Positions 8,195 to 15,956 of a stretch of DNA of 33,578 nucleotides are shown piece by piece. The position numbers and the translations under genes were made by a program. Numbering within the stretch: the first letter of the stretch is position 1; each line of letters opens with the position of its first letter. Source of the DNA: an uncultured Selenomonas sp. Lineage in GTDB: Bacteria; Bacillota; Negativicutes; Selenomonadales; Selenomonadaceae. The stretch lies in contig CACXCN010000029.1 of NCBI GenBank assembly GCA_902766095.1, positions 1-33,578 on the forward strand. The letters are read 5' to 3'. The notes beneath the pieces were generated by a model. It made no database searches, was not told where the DNA came from, and was given only the letters and a program-made list of their open reading frames with translations.

Positions 8195-9622
8195 ATGAAT
8201 GAACTGAATAATAAATGGAAAGAGGAGTGCGGCGTATACGGTGTCTACTCGCATACCGAGGATGTGTCGACAATGACATATCTGGGACTGTATGCCCTGC
8301 AGCATCGCGGCCAGGAGAGCACTGGTATCGCGGTGACCGATGGTGCCTGGATGGACGTCACACGCGGCATGGGGCTCGTGAATGAAGTATTCCGTCATCA
8401 GGTGCCGCATATGGACCACCAGTATATAGCGATTGGTCATGTGCGGTACTCCACGACGGGCTCCAGCCTGCTGGCGAATACGCAGCCGTTGCTCGTGAAC
8501 TATGCGGGCGGCCGTATCGCTCTGGCGCACAACGGCAACCTGACGAATGCCGCTGCCATCCGCCATGAGATGGAGCAGTCGGGAACGATATTCCAGACGA
8601 GCATCGACTCCGAGGTCATCGTCAACCTCATCGCCCGCTCGCGGGCCGAGCATCTCGAGGACCGCATCATCGAGAGCCTGCGCCGCATCAAGGGCGCCTA
8701 TACGCTGACAATCATGACGGAGGACAAGCTGATCGGGGCTCGTGATCCGCAGGGCTTCCGGCCGCTGTGCATCGGGCGCACCCCGGAGGGCGGCTGGATC
8801 ATATCGTCGGAGACGTGCGGCATCGATGTCGTCGATGGTGAGTTCGTGCGCGATGTGGCTCCGGGCGAGATGGTCGTCATCGACGAGTCGGGGCTTCACT
8901 CTTATCCGTTTGCCACCGATGAGCCGAAGGCTTCCTGCGTATTCGAGTACATCTATTTTGCGCGCCCCGATTCGATCATCGATGGCCAGAGCGTACATGC
9001 TGCCCGCTTCGAGATGGGACGCCAGCTGGCGCACGAGGCCAAGATCAATGGCGATATCGTCATATCGGTGCCGGATTCGGGGACGACGGCCGCTACCGGC
9101 TATGCGTACGAGTCAGGCATACCATTCGTCGAGGGCCTCATAAAGAACCGCTATATCGGCCGCACGTTCATCCAGCCGACGCAGAAGAAACGCGATATAG
9201 GCGTGAAGCTGAAGCTGAATCCGATTGCCGAGGTCGTGCGCGGGAAATCGGTCATCATGGTCGATGATTCGATCGTGCGTGGCACGACGAGTGGCAAGAT
9301 CGTAAAGATGCTGCGCAATGCCGGAGCCCGCGAGGTGCATATGCTCGTATCGAGCCCGCCAATCGGCTATCCGTGCTTCTATGGCATCGATACCTCGGTG
9401 CGCAAGGAACTTATAGCGGCTACGAAGTCCGTCGAGGAGATCAGGGAATACATAGGTGCCGATTCCCTTCATTTCCTGTCGCTCGAGGGACTGAAGAAAT
9501 CCGTGCCGAATGTCGAGGCTGAGGATATGTGCTATGCCTGCTTCAATCACGACTATCCTATCAATGATGGGGAGAAACCGGAGAGCAGCAGCAAATATGT
9601 GTTTGAGCAAGGCAGGAGCTGA
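8195..9622 (+). CDS. purF: Amidophosphoribosyltransferase
   Basis: Catalyses the committed step of purine synthesis: PRPP plus glutamine to phosphoribosylamine. 475 residues. The first 11 residues are a propeptide that would be cleaved to expose Cys12 (EECGVYGV), the glutaminase nucleophile. The C-terminal half has the PRPP loop VIMVDDSIVRGTTSG (about 352-366). Cysteines in KASCVFEY, PCFYGID and DMCYACFN match the Bacillus-type enzyme, in which four cysteines hold an oxygen-sensitive 4Fe-4S cluster. Ribosome binding site AGGAGAG at 8176. It is set 11 bases before purM, so the two are probably translationally coupled. Confidence 0.97.
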   Translation: MNELNNKWKEECGVYGVYSHTEDVSTMTYLGLYALQHRGQESTGIAVTDGAWMDVTRGMGLVNEVFRHQVPHMDHQYIAIGHVRYSTTGSSLLANTQPLLVNYAGGRIALAHNGNLTNAAAIRHEMEQSGTIFQTSIDSEVIVNLIARSRAEHLEDRIIESLRRIKGAYTLTIMTEDKLIGARDPQGFRPLCIGRTPEGGWIISSETCGIDVVDGEFVRDVAPGEMVVIDESGLHSYPFATDEPKASCVFEYIYFARPDSIIDGQSVHAARFEMGRQLAHEAKINGDIVISVPDSGTTAATGYAYESGIPFVEGLIKNRYIGRTFIQPTQKKRDIGVKLKLNPIAEVVRGKSVIMVDDSIVRGTTSGKIVKMLRNAGAREVHMLVSSPPIGYPCFYGIDTSVRKELIAATKSVEEIREYIGADSLHFLSLEGLKKSVPNVEAEDMCYACFNHDYPINDGEKPESSSKYVFEQGRS

Positions 9623-9632
9623 GAGGAAAGAA

Positions 9633-10685
9633 ATGGCAGACAAACTTACCTATAAAGACGCTGGCGTCAATATCGATGCTGGCAACTACTCCGTGAAACT
9701 GATCAAGGATGCTGTCCGCGCTACGTATCGTCCGGAAGTTCTCGGAGATCTCGGCGGCTTCGGCGGCCTGTTTGCGCTGAAGGCCAGTCAGTACAAAGAA
9801 CCGGTACTCGTATCGGGAACGGATGGCGTCGGCACGAAGCTGCGCGTCGCCTTCATGCTGAACAAGCATGACACCGTAGGACAGGATGCCGTGGCTATGT
9901 GCGTGAACGACATCCTCGTCCAGGGCGCCGAGCCGCTGTTCTTCCTCGACTATCTGGCGGTCGGCCAGCTCGATCCAGAGCAGGTGGCTACGGTCGTCAA
10001 GGGCGTGGCAGCGGCCTGCAAGGAGTCCGGCTGCGCCCTCATCGGTGGCGAGACGGCTGAGATGAGCGGCTTCTACCCCGTAGGCGAGTACGATATCGCC
10101 GGCTTCGCGGTCGGCGTCGTCGAGAAATCGAAAGTCATAACGAGCGAGCGCGTCCAGGAAGGCGATGTGCTGCTGGGCCTGCCGTCGTCAGGCATTCACT
10201 CCAATGGCTATTCGCTCGTGCGCAAGATCTGCTTCGAGCGTCAGGGCTTCGATGGCAGCGAGTACATTGCCGGACTCGGCAAGACGATCGGCGAGGAGCT
10301 CTTGACGCCGACCCGCCTCTATCCGAAGACCTGCCTGCCATTGATCCGTGAATTCGACATCCATGGCATGGTCCATATCACAGGCGGCGGCTTCTACGAT
10401 AATATCCCGCGGGCTCTGCCGGATGATATGTCTGTCGTCATCGACAGCTCGCAGTGGCAGATGCCGACGATATTCCAGCTGCTGCAGAAGTGGGGCAATG
10501 TCGAGTGGCCGGAGATGTACCGGACGTTCAACATGGGCATCGGCATGATCATCATCGCCAGCCCGGATGAGGCCGACAAGATCAAGGCCCATCTGGCAGC
10601 CGAGAATGAGACCGTCTACGAGATCGGCCGCGTCGTGAAGGGGCCGCATGATGTTACCATAAAAGGCGGCGTTTTCGATGCCTGA
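9633..10685 (+). CDS. purM: Phosphoribosylformylglycinamidine cyclo-ligase (AIR synthetase)
   Basis: Closes the imidazole ring: FGAM plus ATP gives AIR. 350 residues from the ATG at 9633, preceded by GAGAGGAAAG; the open frame extends 41 codons upstream into purF but without a better start. The N-terminal YKDAGVNIDAGN is the classic PurM opening. SGTDGVGTKL, GQDAVAMCVNDILVQGAEPLFFLDY and GGETAEMSGFY are the ATP/Mg-binding motifs of the PurM/PurL superfamily, and HITGGGFYDNIPR is typical of the C-terminal domain. It overlaps purN by 8 bases. Confidence 0.97.
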   Translation: MADKLTYKDAGVNIDAGNYSVKLIKDAVRATYRPEVLGDLGGFGGLFALKASQYKEPVLVSGTDGVGTKLRVAFMLNKHDTVGQDAVAMCVNDILVQGAEPLFFLDYLAVGQLDPEQVATVVKGVAAACKESGCALIGGETAEMSGFYPVGEYDIAGFAVGVVEKSKVITSERVQEGDVLLGLPSSGIHSNGYSLVRKICFERQGFDGSEYIAGLGKTIGEELLTPTRLYPKTCLPLIREFDIHGMVHITGGGFYDNIPRALPDDMSVVIDSSQWQMPTIFQLLQKWGNVEWPEMYRTFNMGIGMIIIASPDEADKIKAHLAAENETVYEIGRVVKGPHDVTIKGGVFDA

Positions 10686-11298
10686 ACTACAGAAACAGAA
10701 ACTCGGCGTGCTCGCCTCTGGGCGCGGCACAGACCTGCAGTCCATCATCGATGCGATCGGCCGCGGCGAGGTGCAGGCAGAGATCGCCGTCGTGCTGTCG
10801 GACAAGCCGGATGCCTATGCGCTCGAGCGCGCGAAAAAGGCCGGCATAAAGGCTGTCTGCGTGAACCGCAAGGAATACGATGGTCGTGAGCCCTTCGAGC
10901 GGGCCCTTATCGAGGAGCTGCGGGCTGCCGGTGTGACGCTCGTCGTGCTCGCAGGCTTCATGCGCATATTGACGCCGTATTTCGTCCGCGAGTATGCGGG
11001 GCGCATCATGAACATCCATCCGGCACTGTTGCCGAGCTTCCCCGGAGCGCATGCTCATCGCGATGTGCTGGCTTACGGTGTGAAAGTCAGCGGCTGCACC
11101 GTCCATTTCGTGGACGAGGGCACCGATTCCGGTCCGATTATCCTGCAGGCAGCGGTGCCGGTGCTCGATGATGATACGGAGGAGACCCTCGGAGCGCGCG
11201 TGCTGGAGCAGGAGCACAAGATATATCCGCGGGCGATTGAGCTGTATTGCGAGGGACGTCTCCATGTCGAGGGGCGTCATGTGCGCATCGATGAGTGA
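10678..11298 (+). CDS. purN: Phosphoribosylglycinamide formyltransferase (10-formyl-THF dependent)
   Basis: Transfers a formyl group from 10-formyl-THF to GAR. 206 residues. The catalytic triad is visible as Asn112 and His114 (MNIHPALLPSFPGAHA) and Asp150 (DEGTDSGPII), with GRGTDLQSII (15-24) as the phosphate-binding part. Its start codon lies within the end of purM (8-base overlap), implying translational coupling. With this gene the cell uses folate rather than the formate-dependent PurT for this step. Confidence 0.96.
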   Translation: MPELQKQKLGVLASGRGTDLQSIIDAIGRGEVQAEIAVVLSDKPDAYALERAKKAGIKAVCVNRKEYDGREPFERALIEELRAAGVTLVVLAGFMRILTPYFVREYAGRIMNIHPALLPSFPGAHAHRDVLAYGVKVSGCTVHFVDEGTDSGPIILQAAVPVLDDDTEETLGARVLEQEHKIYPRAIELYCEGRLHVEGRHVRIDE

Positions 11299-11346
11299 TT
11301 GTGATAGGCAGCAGATGATTCGTGTTATACAGAAAGGAAAAGCAGC

Positions 11347-11940
11347 ATGAAGATAAAGCGGGCACTGATCAGTGTATCGGATAAGACAGGAGTCGTGGAT
11401 TTCGCCAGAGCTCTGCACGAGTCCGGCGTAGAGATCGTATCGACGGGCGGTACGATGCGGGCAATCAAGGAAGCCGGCATCCCCGTCATATACGTCAGCG
11501 ATGTAACAGGCTTCCCAGAGATCATGAACGGGCGCGTCAAGACGCTGAACCCCTATATCCATGGTGGCATACTCGCCGTGCGCGATAATCCGGAGCATGT
11601 GCGCGAGATGCAGGAGCACAAGATCACCGGCATCGATCTCGTGGCGGTCAACCTTTATCCGTTCAAGGAGACGATTGCCAAGCCGGATGTGACACTCGCA
11701 GAGGCCATAGAGAATATCGACATCGGCGGCCCGGCCATGATTCGTGCCGCAGCGAAGAATTTCAAGTTCGTCACCGTCGTGACGAATCCCTCGCGCTATC
11801 AGGCAGTGGCCGATATGGTGCGCAAGCAGGGCGAGGTCGATGATCATACGCGCATGGAGCTTGCACAGGAGGCTTTTGCCCATACGGCAGCTTACGATGA
11901 TATGATTCAGAAATACCTCGCGGAGCAGCTGAAGAAATAA
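11347..11940 (+). CDS. purH: Standalone IMP cyclohydrolase (N-terminal half of PurH only)
   Basis: Only 197 residues against about 510 for ordinary bifunctional PurH. All of it matches the IMP cyclohydrolase (MGS-like) domain, the last ring closure FAICAR to IMP. Residues corresponding to the active site of vertebrate ATIC are in place: Lys65 ([12 protein letters not shown]), Tyr104 (VNLYPF), Asp125 (NIDIGG) and Lys137 (AAAKNF). The frame ends cleanly in TAA after EQLKK, and only 70 bases separate it from purD, with no remnant of the AICAR transformylase domain. The latter must be a separate gene elsewhere if the pathway is complete. Separate-domain forms are known in some bacteria, so this may be natural rather than a mutation. 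Confidence 0.93.
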   Translation: MKIKRALISVSDKTGVVDFARALHESGVEIVSTGGTMRAIKEAGIPVIYVSDVTGFPEIMNGRVKTLNPYIHGGILAVRDNPEHVREMQEHKITGIDLVAVNLYPFKETIAKPDVTLAEAIENIDIGGPAMIRAAAKNFKFVTVVTNPSRYQAVADMVRKQGEVDDHTRMELAQEAFAHTAAYDDMIQKYLAEQLKK

Positions 11941-11953
11941 TAGGGAATCTTTG

Positions 11954-11988
11954 CCGTCAGGCGGAGGCAGGAGCCCCCGCTCTGGCGG
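11954..11988 (+). other. Hairpin between purH and purD
   Basis: CCGTCAG-G-CGG pairs with CCG-CT-CTGGCGG around a 13-base loop, with one G-U pair, followed by a broken T run (TTTGTCTTT). It could act as a partial terminator or an RNA-processing/stability element inside the operon, lowering purD relative to upstream genes. The purD ribosome binding site follows directly. Confidence 0.6.
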
Positions 11989-12010
11989 TTTGTCTTTATG
12001 GAGGAAAATG

Positions 12011-13291
12011 ATGAACATAATGGTAATCGGTTCGGGCGGGCGCGAGCATGCGCTGGCCTGGAAACTGGCGCAGTCACCGCTGGCGACCAAACTATATGCG
12101 GTGCCTGGCAATCCGGGAATGTCGGCAGTAGCGGAATGCATTGCCGGAGTCGACATCACAGATAATGATGCAATCGTACAGCTGGCCCAGCAGAAAGCCA
12201 TCGACCTCGTTGTCGTCGGCCCGGAGGTACCGCTCACGAACGGTGTCGTCGATGCGCTGAATGCCGCTGGCATAAAGGCTTTCGGCCCGACGAAGCTGGC
12301 AGCCGAGATCGAGGGCTCGAAATCTTTCTCGAAGAACCTCATGCAGAAGTACGGCATCCCGACGGCAAAGTATGCAGTGTTCACGGAGGCGCAGGCAGCG
12401 CGTGACTACATAAAAGAGCAGGGCGCGCCGATCGTCGTGAAGGCCGATGGTCTCGCAGCTGGCAAGGGTGTCATCGTGGCGGAGACCGAGGCTCAGGCGC
12501 TGGCAGCCATCGATGACATCATGGAGGATAAGGAGTTCGGTGCCGCCGGCAGCCGCGTCGTCATAGAGGAATTCATGGCGGGCGAGGAGGCTTCGCTGCT
12601 CTGCTTCACGGATGGCCAGACCATCCGGCCGATGATCAGTTCTCAGGATCACAAGCGGGCGCTCGATGGCGATCAGGGGCTCAACACCGGCGGTATGGGC
12701 ACCTATGCACCAGCACCGGTCATGACGCCGGACATGATCGAGCGCGTGCGCCGCGAGATTTTGGAGCCGACCGTGAAAGCCATGGCCACTGAAGGACGTC
12801 CCTATAAGGGCTGCCTCTATGCCGGTCTCATGATCACAGCTGAGGGGCCGAAAGTCGTGGAATTCAATGCTCGCTTCGGTGACCCGGAGACGCAGGTCGT
12901 ATTGCCGCTACTCAAAGGCGACCTCGTGCAGATCATGCTGGCCTGTGTCGATGGCACGCTCGCACAGCAGGACATCGAGTGGTCGGATAATGCCGCGGTA
13001 TGCGTCATCATGGCTTCGGGCGGCTATCCGAAAGCGTATAAGAAGGGCTATCCGATCAAGGGACTCGAGGACGCAGCTGCAAAGGGAGCTATCGTATTCC
13101 ATGCCGGGACTGCAGAGCGCGACGGCCAGATCGTCACGAATGGCGGGCGCGTACTCGGAGTCGTGGCTGAGGCGCCTGATGTGAAGCAGGCCGTCGACAA
13201 GGCGTATGCCGGTGTCCGCGAGATATCGTTCCAGGATGCGTTCTACCGCCACGATATCGCGCATCGCGCACTGGAGAGACTGCAACACTGA
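12011..13291 (+). CDS. purD: Phosphoribosylamine-glycine ligase (GAR synthetase)
   Basis: Joins phosphoribosylamine and glycine with ATP to make GAR, an early step of purine synthesis. 426 residues from the second of two adjacent ATGs; GGAGG at 12000 is 6 bases from this one and only 3 from the first. MVIGSGGREHALAWKL is the standard N-terminus; PIVVKADGLAAGKGV is the ATP-grasp glycine loop, and GGMGTYAPAPV, FNARFGDPETQ and VCVIMASGGYP are PurD signatures. Last gene of the operon, followed by a strong terminator. Confidence 0.97.
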   Translation: MNIMVIGSGGREHALAWKLAQSPLATKLYAVPGNPGMSAVAECIAGVDITDNDAIVQLAQQKAIDLVVVGPEVPLTNGVVDALNAAGIKAFGPTKLAAEIEGSKSFSKNLMQKYGIPTAKYAVFTEAQAARDYIKEQGAPIVVKADGLAAGKGVIVAETEAQALAAIDDIMEDKEFGAAGSRVVIEEFMAGEEASLLCFTDGQTIRPMISSQDHKRALDGDQGLNTGGMGTYAPAPVMTPDMIERVRREILEPTVKAMATEGRPYKGCLYAGLMITAEGPKVVEFNARFGDPETQVVLPLLKGDLVQIMLACVDGTLAQQDIEWSDNAAVCVIMASGGYPKAYKKGYPIKGLEDAAAKGAIVFHAGTAERDGQIVTNGGRVLGVVAEAPDVKQAVDKAYAGVREISFQDAFYRHDIAHRALERLQH

Positions 13292-13318
13292 GAAAAATCA
13301 TATGTTAGCAGGTACATG

Positions 13319-13349
13319 CCGTCCGCTTGATTCAGCGGACGGTATTTTT
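13319..13349 (+). terminator. Terminator of the purine operon
   Basis: CCGTCCGC (13319-13326) and GCGGACGG (13335-13342) form a perfect 8-bp stem with an 8-base loop, followed by TATTTTT. Confidence 0.9.
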
Positions 13350-13361
13350 ATCTTCAGGTGA

Positions 13362-13390
13362 TTGTCATGGCGTTTGTGGTGTGATATAAT
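13362..13390 (+). promoter_or_regulatory. Promoter of the small unknown gene
   Basis: TTGTCA (13362-13367), a 17-base spacer, and TATAAT (13385-13390) preceded by TG one base upstream (extended -10). It is among the best promoters in the window and sits right after the purine terminator. Confidence 0.8.
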
Positions 13391-13491
13391 GCATTCAAAT
13401 CTACGAAAAACCTTATGTTATGTGGGAGTTGCCTGTATAGAGGCGCTGAAGGGAAGTGTGCCGTATGAGGTACGAAAGGAGAAAATTCCAT

Positions 13492-13692
13492 ATGAAACTC
13501 GCAATCGATTCGCAGTGGCAGGAGCATTATTACATTCAGGCGCGGACGCGCCAGCTGATCAAGGCAGCGCATCTGGCCGGAGCAAAATCGTTCCGCGATT
13601 ATGCCGGCGTACCAGCTGCACTGTCAGAGGACAAGGCGGTCCGGGACTGGCTCGAAAGCTATGAGAGCCGTCGCATGCAGCATATCGCCTGA
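13492..13692 (+). CDS. Small conserved-looking protein of unknown function
   Basis: 66 residues from the ATG at 13492, which has AAGGAG ten bases upstream; other starts of the same frame (13456) or of the overlapping frame have no such site. The product is soluble, with no signal peptide or membrane segment, and looks mostly helical and charged (QARTRQLIKAAHLAGAKSF, then EDKAVRDWLESYESRR). I do not recognise a family. It is expressed alone: the purine terminator lies upstream, its own near-consensus promoter precedes it, and a separate promoter (13793) serves the next gene. The leader of about 95 bases shows nothing obvious. That it is a real gene rests on the promoter, the ribosome binding site and the matching codon use. 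Confidence 0.65.
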   Translation: MKLAIDSQWQEHYYIQARTRQLIKAAHLAGAKSFRDYAGVPAALSEDKAVRDWLESYESRRMQHIA

Positions 13693-13792
13693 TCGCGCAG
13701 CGGCAGAGATGGCATGTCTGCGGCCAGCGGCAGCTTTGGGAAGTCATGAGACGTCGGTTTGCTTCGTATAATGTATATTTACAAAGTTACAC

Positions 13793-13821
13793 TTTACAAT
13801 TGAATTAATGTCTATTATAAT
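13793..13821 (+). promoter_or_regulatory. Promoter of the first AGCS symporter gene
   Basis: TTTACA (13793-13798), a 17-base spacer and TATAAT (13816-13821). It leaves a leader of about 115 bases. Confidence 0.75.
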
Positions 13822-13833
13822 AGTACATATGTA

Positions 13834-13883
13834 GACGTCAAAGGCGACGCTCCGGGACGAACTGTTCCGGAGCGTTTGATGTT
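13834..13883 (+). other. Long bulged hairpin in the symporter leader
   Basis: GACGTCAAA (13834-13842) pairs with TTTGATGTT (13875-13883), and CGCTCCGG (13848-13855) with CCGGAGCG (13867-13874). That is 17 base pairs with a one-sided five-base bulge (GGCGA) and an 11-base loop. No T run follows. It lacks the glycine riboswitch core often found before such transporters. It may be a regulatory RNA structure of unknown kind. Confidence 0.55.
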
Positions 13884-13944
13884 CCTACAATGTTTGAATC
13901 AAAGGATTATATGTTCGGCGTCTCAATGAGGAAGGATGATTACT

Positions 13945-15366
13945 ATGGACTTATCTAAACTATTGGCGGACGTAAACAACTTCGTCTGGGGACCGGTCAT
14001 GCTGGTCCTGCTGGTCGGTACAGGTATATTCCTGACGATCCGGCTGAAGTTCCTGCCCTGGCGCAATCTCGGCTACGCCATCGGCATGATATTCAAGCAT
14101 CGCGATAAGCATGACGGCGATATATCGCCATTCCAGTCGCTGATGACGGCGCTGTCGGCTACTGTCGGTACCGGTAATATCGTCGGTGTCGCAACGGCTA
14201 TGGTTCTGGGCGGACCGGGTGCCTTGGTCTGGATGTGGATATCCGCAGCCTTCGGTTTGTCCACGAAATATGGCGAATCAGTGCTTGCCGTGAAATATCG
14301 TGAGACGAACAGCGTCGGCGAGATGGCTGGCGGCCCGATGTACGCCATGAAGAAAGGCATCAAGAACAAATACATCGGCGGCACGCTGGCGTTCCTGTTC
14401 GCACTTTTCGTCGTCCTGGCTTCCTTCGGTATCGGCAATATGACGCAGGCCAACTCCATCTCGGCTGCTCTGGGCACGAGCTATGGTGTGCCGACCTGGC
14501 TGACCGGTGCCATCATCATGGTCCTGGCACTGTCGATCCTGCTCCGCGGCATCCGCAGCATCGGCAAGGTGTCGAGCGTCGTTGTCCCGGCTATGGCAGC
14601 ATTTTATTTTGTGTTCGCCGTCATCGTCATCATTGCTAATTTTTCTGCTGTACCGGCTGGCATAGCGGAGATGTTCCGTATGGCTTTCTCGGTCGACTCG
14701 GTAGCCGGCGGTATCGGTGGCTCCATCGTGGCTACGATGTTGACCTCGATGCGCTGGGGCGTGGCCCGCGGCGTATTCTCGAATGAGGCTGGTCTCGGCT
14801 CGGCACCGATTGCGGCAGCAGCAGCTCGTACAGACCATGCTTCGCGTCAGGGCTATGTCAATATGACAGGCACGTTCTTCGATACGATGATCGTCTGCAT
14901 GCTGACCGGTCTGGTCATTGCTTCGTCCGGCGTACTCGGTACCGTAGATCCGGATACGGGCAAGCTCGTATCCGGCGCTCAGCTGACGATAATGGCTTTC
15001 TCAACGGTTTTTGGTGATTATGGCAAACTTATCGTATCGATAGCGCTGGCTTTGTTCGCGTTCTCGACGATCCTGGGCTGGGAGTATTATGGTGAGAAAG
15101 CGCTCGAGTATCTGATCAAGAAACGTCCGGTCATCATGGCTTATCGCGTTCTGTTCAGCGTCATTACATTCGTAGGCGCTACGACGACACTCGAGGTCGT
15201 CTGGAACTTCTCAGATACCATGAATGGCCTGATGGCCATCCCGAACCTGATCTGCCTGTTGTGGCTAAATAAGGATATCGCCGACGAGTGCTTCGAGTTC
15301 CAGAAGGAAGTCGTGGAGAAGGAAAAGCACGGCGAGCAGATCGATTTTCAGACCATTGAGAGCTGA
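13945..15366 (+). CDS. Alanine/glycine:cation symporter (AGCS family), copy 1
   Basis: A sodium- or proton-coupled importer of alanine or glycine in the cytoplasmic membrane. 473 residues from the ATG at 13945; GAGGAAGG ends at 13935, which abuts the alternative ATG at 13936 but is well spaced for 13945. The family signature TVGTGNIVGVATAMVLGGPG and the following W-rich stretch are present, as is RGVFSNEAGLGSAPIAAAAA, the conserved motif in the middle of the protein. About ten to eleven hydrophobic segments can be traced. The C-terminus is charged. Monocistronic, with its own promoter and terminator. Related to but clearly different from the copy at 22462. Confidence 0.93.
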   Translation: MDLSKLLADVNNFVWGPVMLVLLVGTGIFLTIRLKFLPWRNLGYAIGMIFKHRDKHDGDISPFQSLMTALSATVGTGNIVGVATAMVLGGPGALVWMWISAAFGLSTKYGESVLAVKYRETNSVGEMAGGPMYAMKKGIKNKYIGGTLAFLFALFVVLASFGIGNMTQANSISAALGTSYGVPTWLTGAIIMVLALSILLRGIRSIGKVSSVVVPAMAAFYFVFAVIVIIANFSAVPAGIAEMFRMAFSVDSVAGGIGGSIVATMLTSMRWGVARGVFSNEAGLGSAPIAAAAARTDHASRQGYVNMTGTFFDTMIVCMLTGLVIASSGVLGTVDPDTGKLVSGAQLTIMAFSTVFGDYGKLIVSIALALFAFSTILGWEYYGEKALEYLIKKRPVIMAYRVLFSVITFVGATTTLEVVWNFSDTMNGLMAIPNLICLLWLNKDIADECFEFQKEVVEKEKHGEQIDFQTIES

Positions 15367-15395
15367 GACTGACAAATAGCAGAAATGAAAAAATC

Positions 15396-15426
15396 GCGGT
15401 TCATCGAATAGATGAGCCGCTTTTTT
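15396..15426 (+). terminator. Terminator of the first AGCS symporter gene
   Basis: GCGGTTCATC (15396-15405) pairs with GATGAGCCGC (15411-15420), one G-U pair, followed by six T residues. Confidence 0.92.
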
Positions 15427-15471
15427 CGTTGCCGTGATGTTGCCTGCTAGGAGGATGGAATGCCGTATTAC

Positions 15472-15676
15472 AAGCTGCCCCCTTTGGGGGAAGTGCCGAG
15501 CGTAGCGAGGCGATAGGGGTGGCGAGGCGCTATGTAACGTTTAGTAACACATTGATGGTTCGGCTGCTTGGGCTATTTGTAGTGGGCCGTTTATACGATA
15601 GTACTCGAATAAGGGGACAAGCTCGCCACCCCCACCACCGCTAGCGCGGTCCTCCTCCCCCAAAGGGGGATGCTTC
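15472..15676. repeat. MITE-like intergenic inverted-repeat element
   Basis: About 205 bases without a gene. The left end has CCCCCTTTGGGGG (15478-15490) then GGGGTGGCGAG; the right end carries the inverse, CTCGCCACCCC (15622 onward) then CCCCCAAAGGGGG (15657-15669). The outer ~55 bases of both ends are imperfect inverted copies around a unique core of ~90 bases. There are no clear target duplications and no transposase. It resembles gene-end palindromic repeats common in Clostridia and Negativicutes. Confidence 0.65.
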
Positions 15677-15689
15677 ACTTATCGCTACA

Positions 15690-15736
15690 CCTCATCCACC
15701 GCTAGCGCGGTCCCCCTTCTCCTGAGGAGAAGGCTT
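15690..15736. repeat. Second, partial copy of the intergenic repeat
   Basis: The 18-base string ccaccgctagcgcggtcc at 15696-15713 repeats exactly the one at 15635-15652. It is followed by a palindrome CCTTCTCC-TGA-GGAGAAGG (15715-15733), which takes the place of the CCCCC/GGGGG palindrome of the first element. Together the two elements fill the space between the symporter terminator and the tRNA terminator. Confidence 0.6.
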
Positions 15737-15745
15737 CGTATTAAC

Positions 15746-15773
15746 AAAAAAGCCAGCGAGTATTCTCGCTGGC
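15746..15773 (-). terminator. Terminator of the tRNA-Pro gene
   Basis: Read on the minus strand: GCCAGCGAG, a 4-base loop, CTCGCTGGC, then six T residues, 10 bases after the tRNA 3' end. Confidence 0.92.
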
Positions 15774-15783
15774 TTGACCATTC

Positions 15784-15860
15784 TGGTCGGGATGACAGGG
15801 TTCGAACCTGCGGCCTCATCGTCCCGAACGATGCGCGCTACCAAACTGCGCCACATCCCG
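15784..15860 (-). tRNA. tRNA-Pro (anticodon CGG)
   Basis: 77 bases including an encoded CCA end. The minus-strand cloverleaf is complete: acceptor stem CGGGATG/CATCCCG, D stem GCGC/GCGC, anticodon stem CATCG/CGATG with loop TTCGGGA giving anticodon CGG, and T arm GCAGG-TTCGAAC-CCTGT. It reads the proline codon CCG, which is heavily used by the genes in this window. It has its own promoter (15874-15902) and terminator, but no clear terminator separates it from hyuA upstream. Confidence 0.97.
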
Positions 15861-15873
15861 TAGCACGAGTATT

Positions 15874-15902
15874 AGTATACGACTTTGGGAGAAAACTGTC
15901 AA
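15874..15902 (-). promoter_or_regulatory. Promoter of the tRNA-Pro gene
   Basis: On the minus strand TTGACA (15902-15897), a 17-base spacer and TATACT (15879-15874), 13 bases before the tRNA. Confidence 0.85.
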
Positions 15903-15956
15903 CCCCTTGGAATAAATATTTTATCCGATGCTAAGGGGCTGACAGCAGCCTGCCAT

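Noticed and set aside
13822-13944. Possible glycine riboswitch before the AGCS symporter
   Set aside because: The conserved glycine aptamer strings are absent; only an unrelated hairpin is present.
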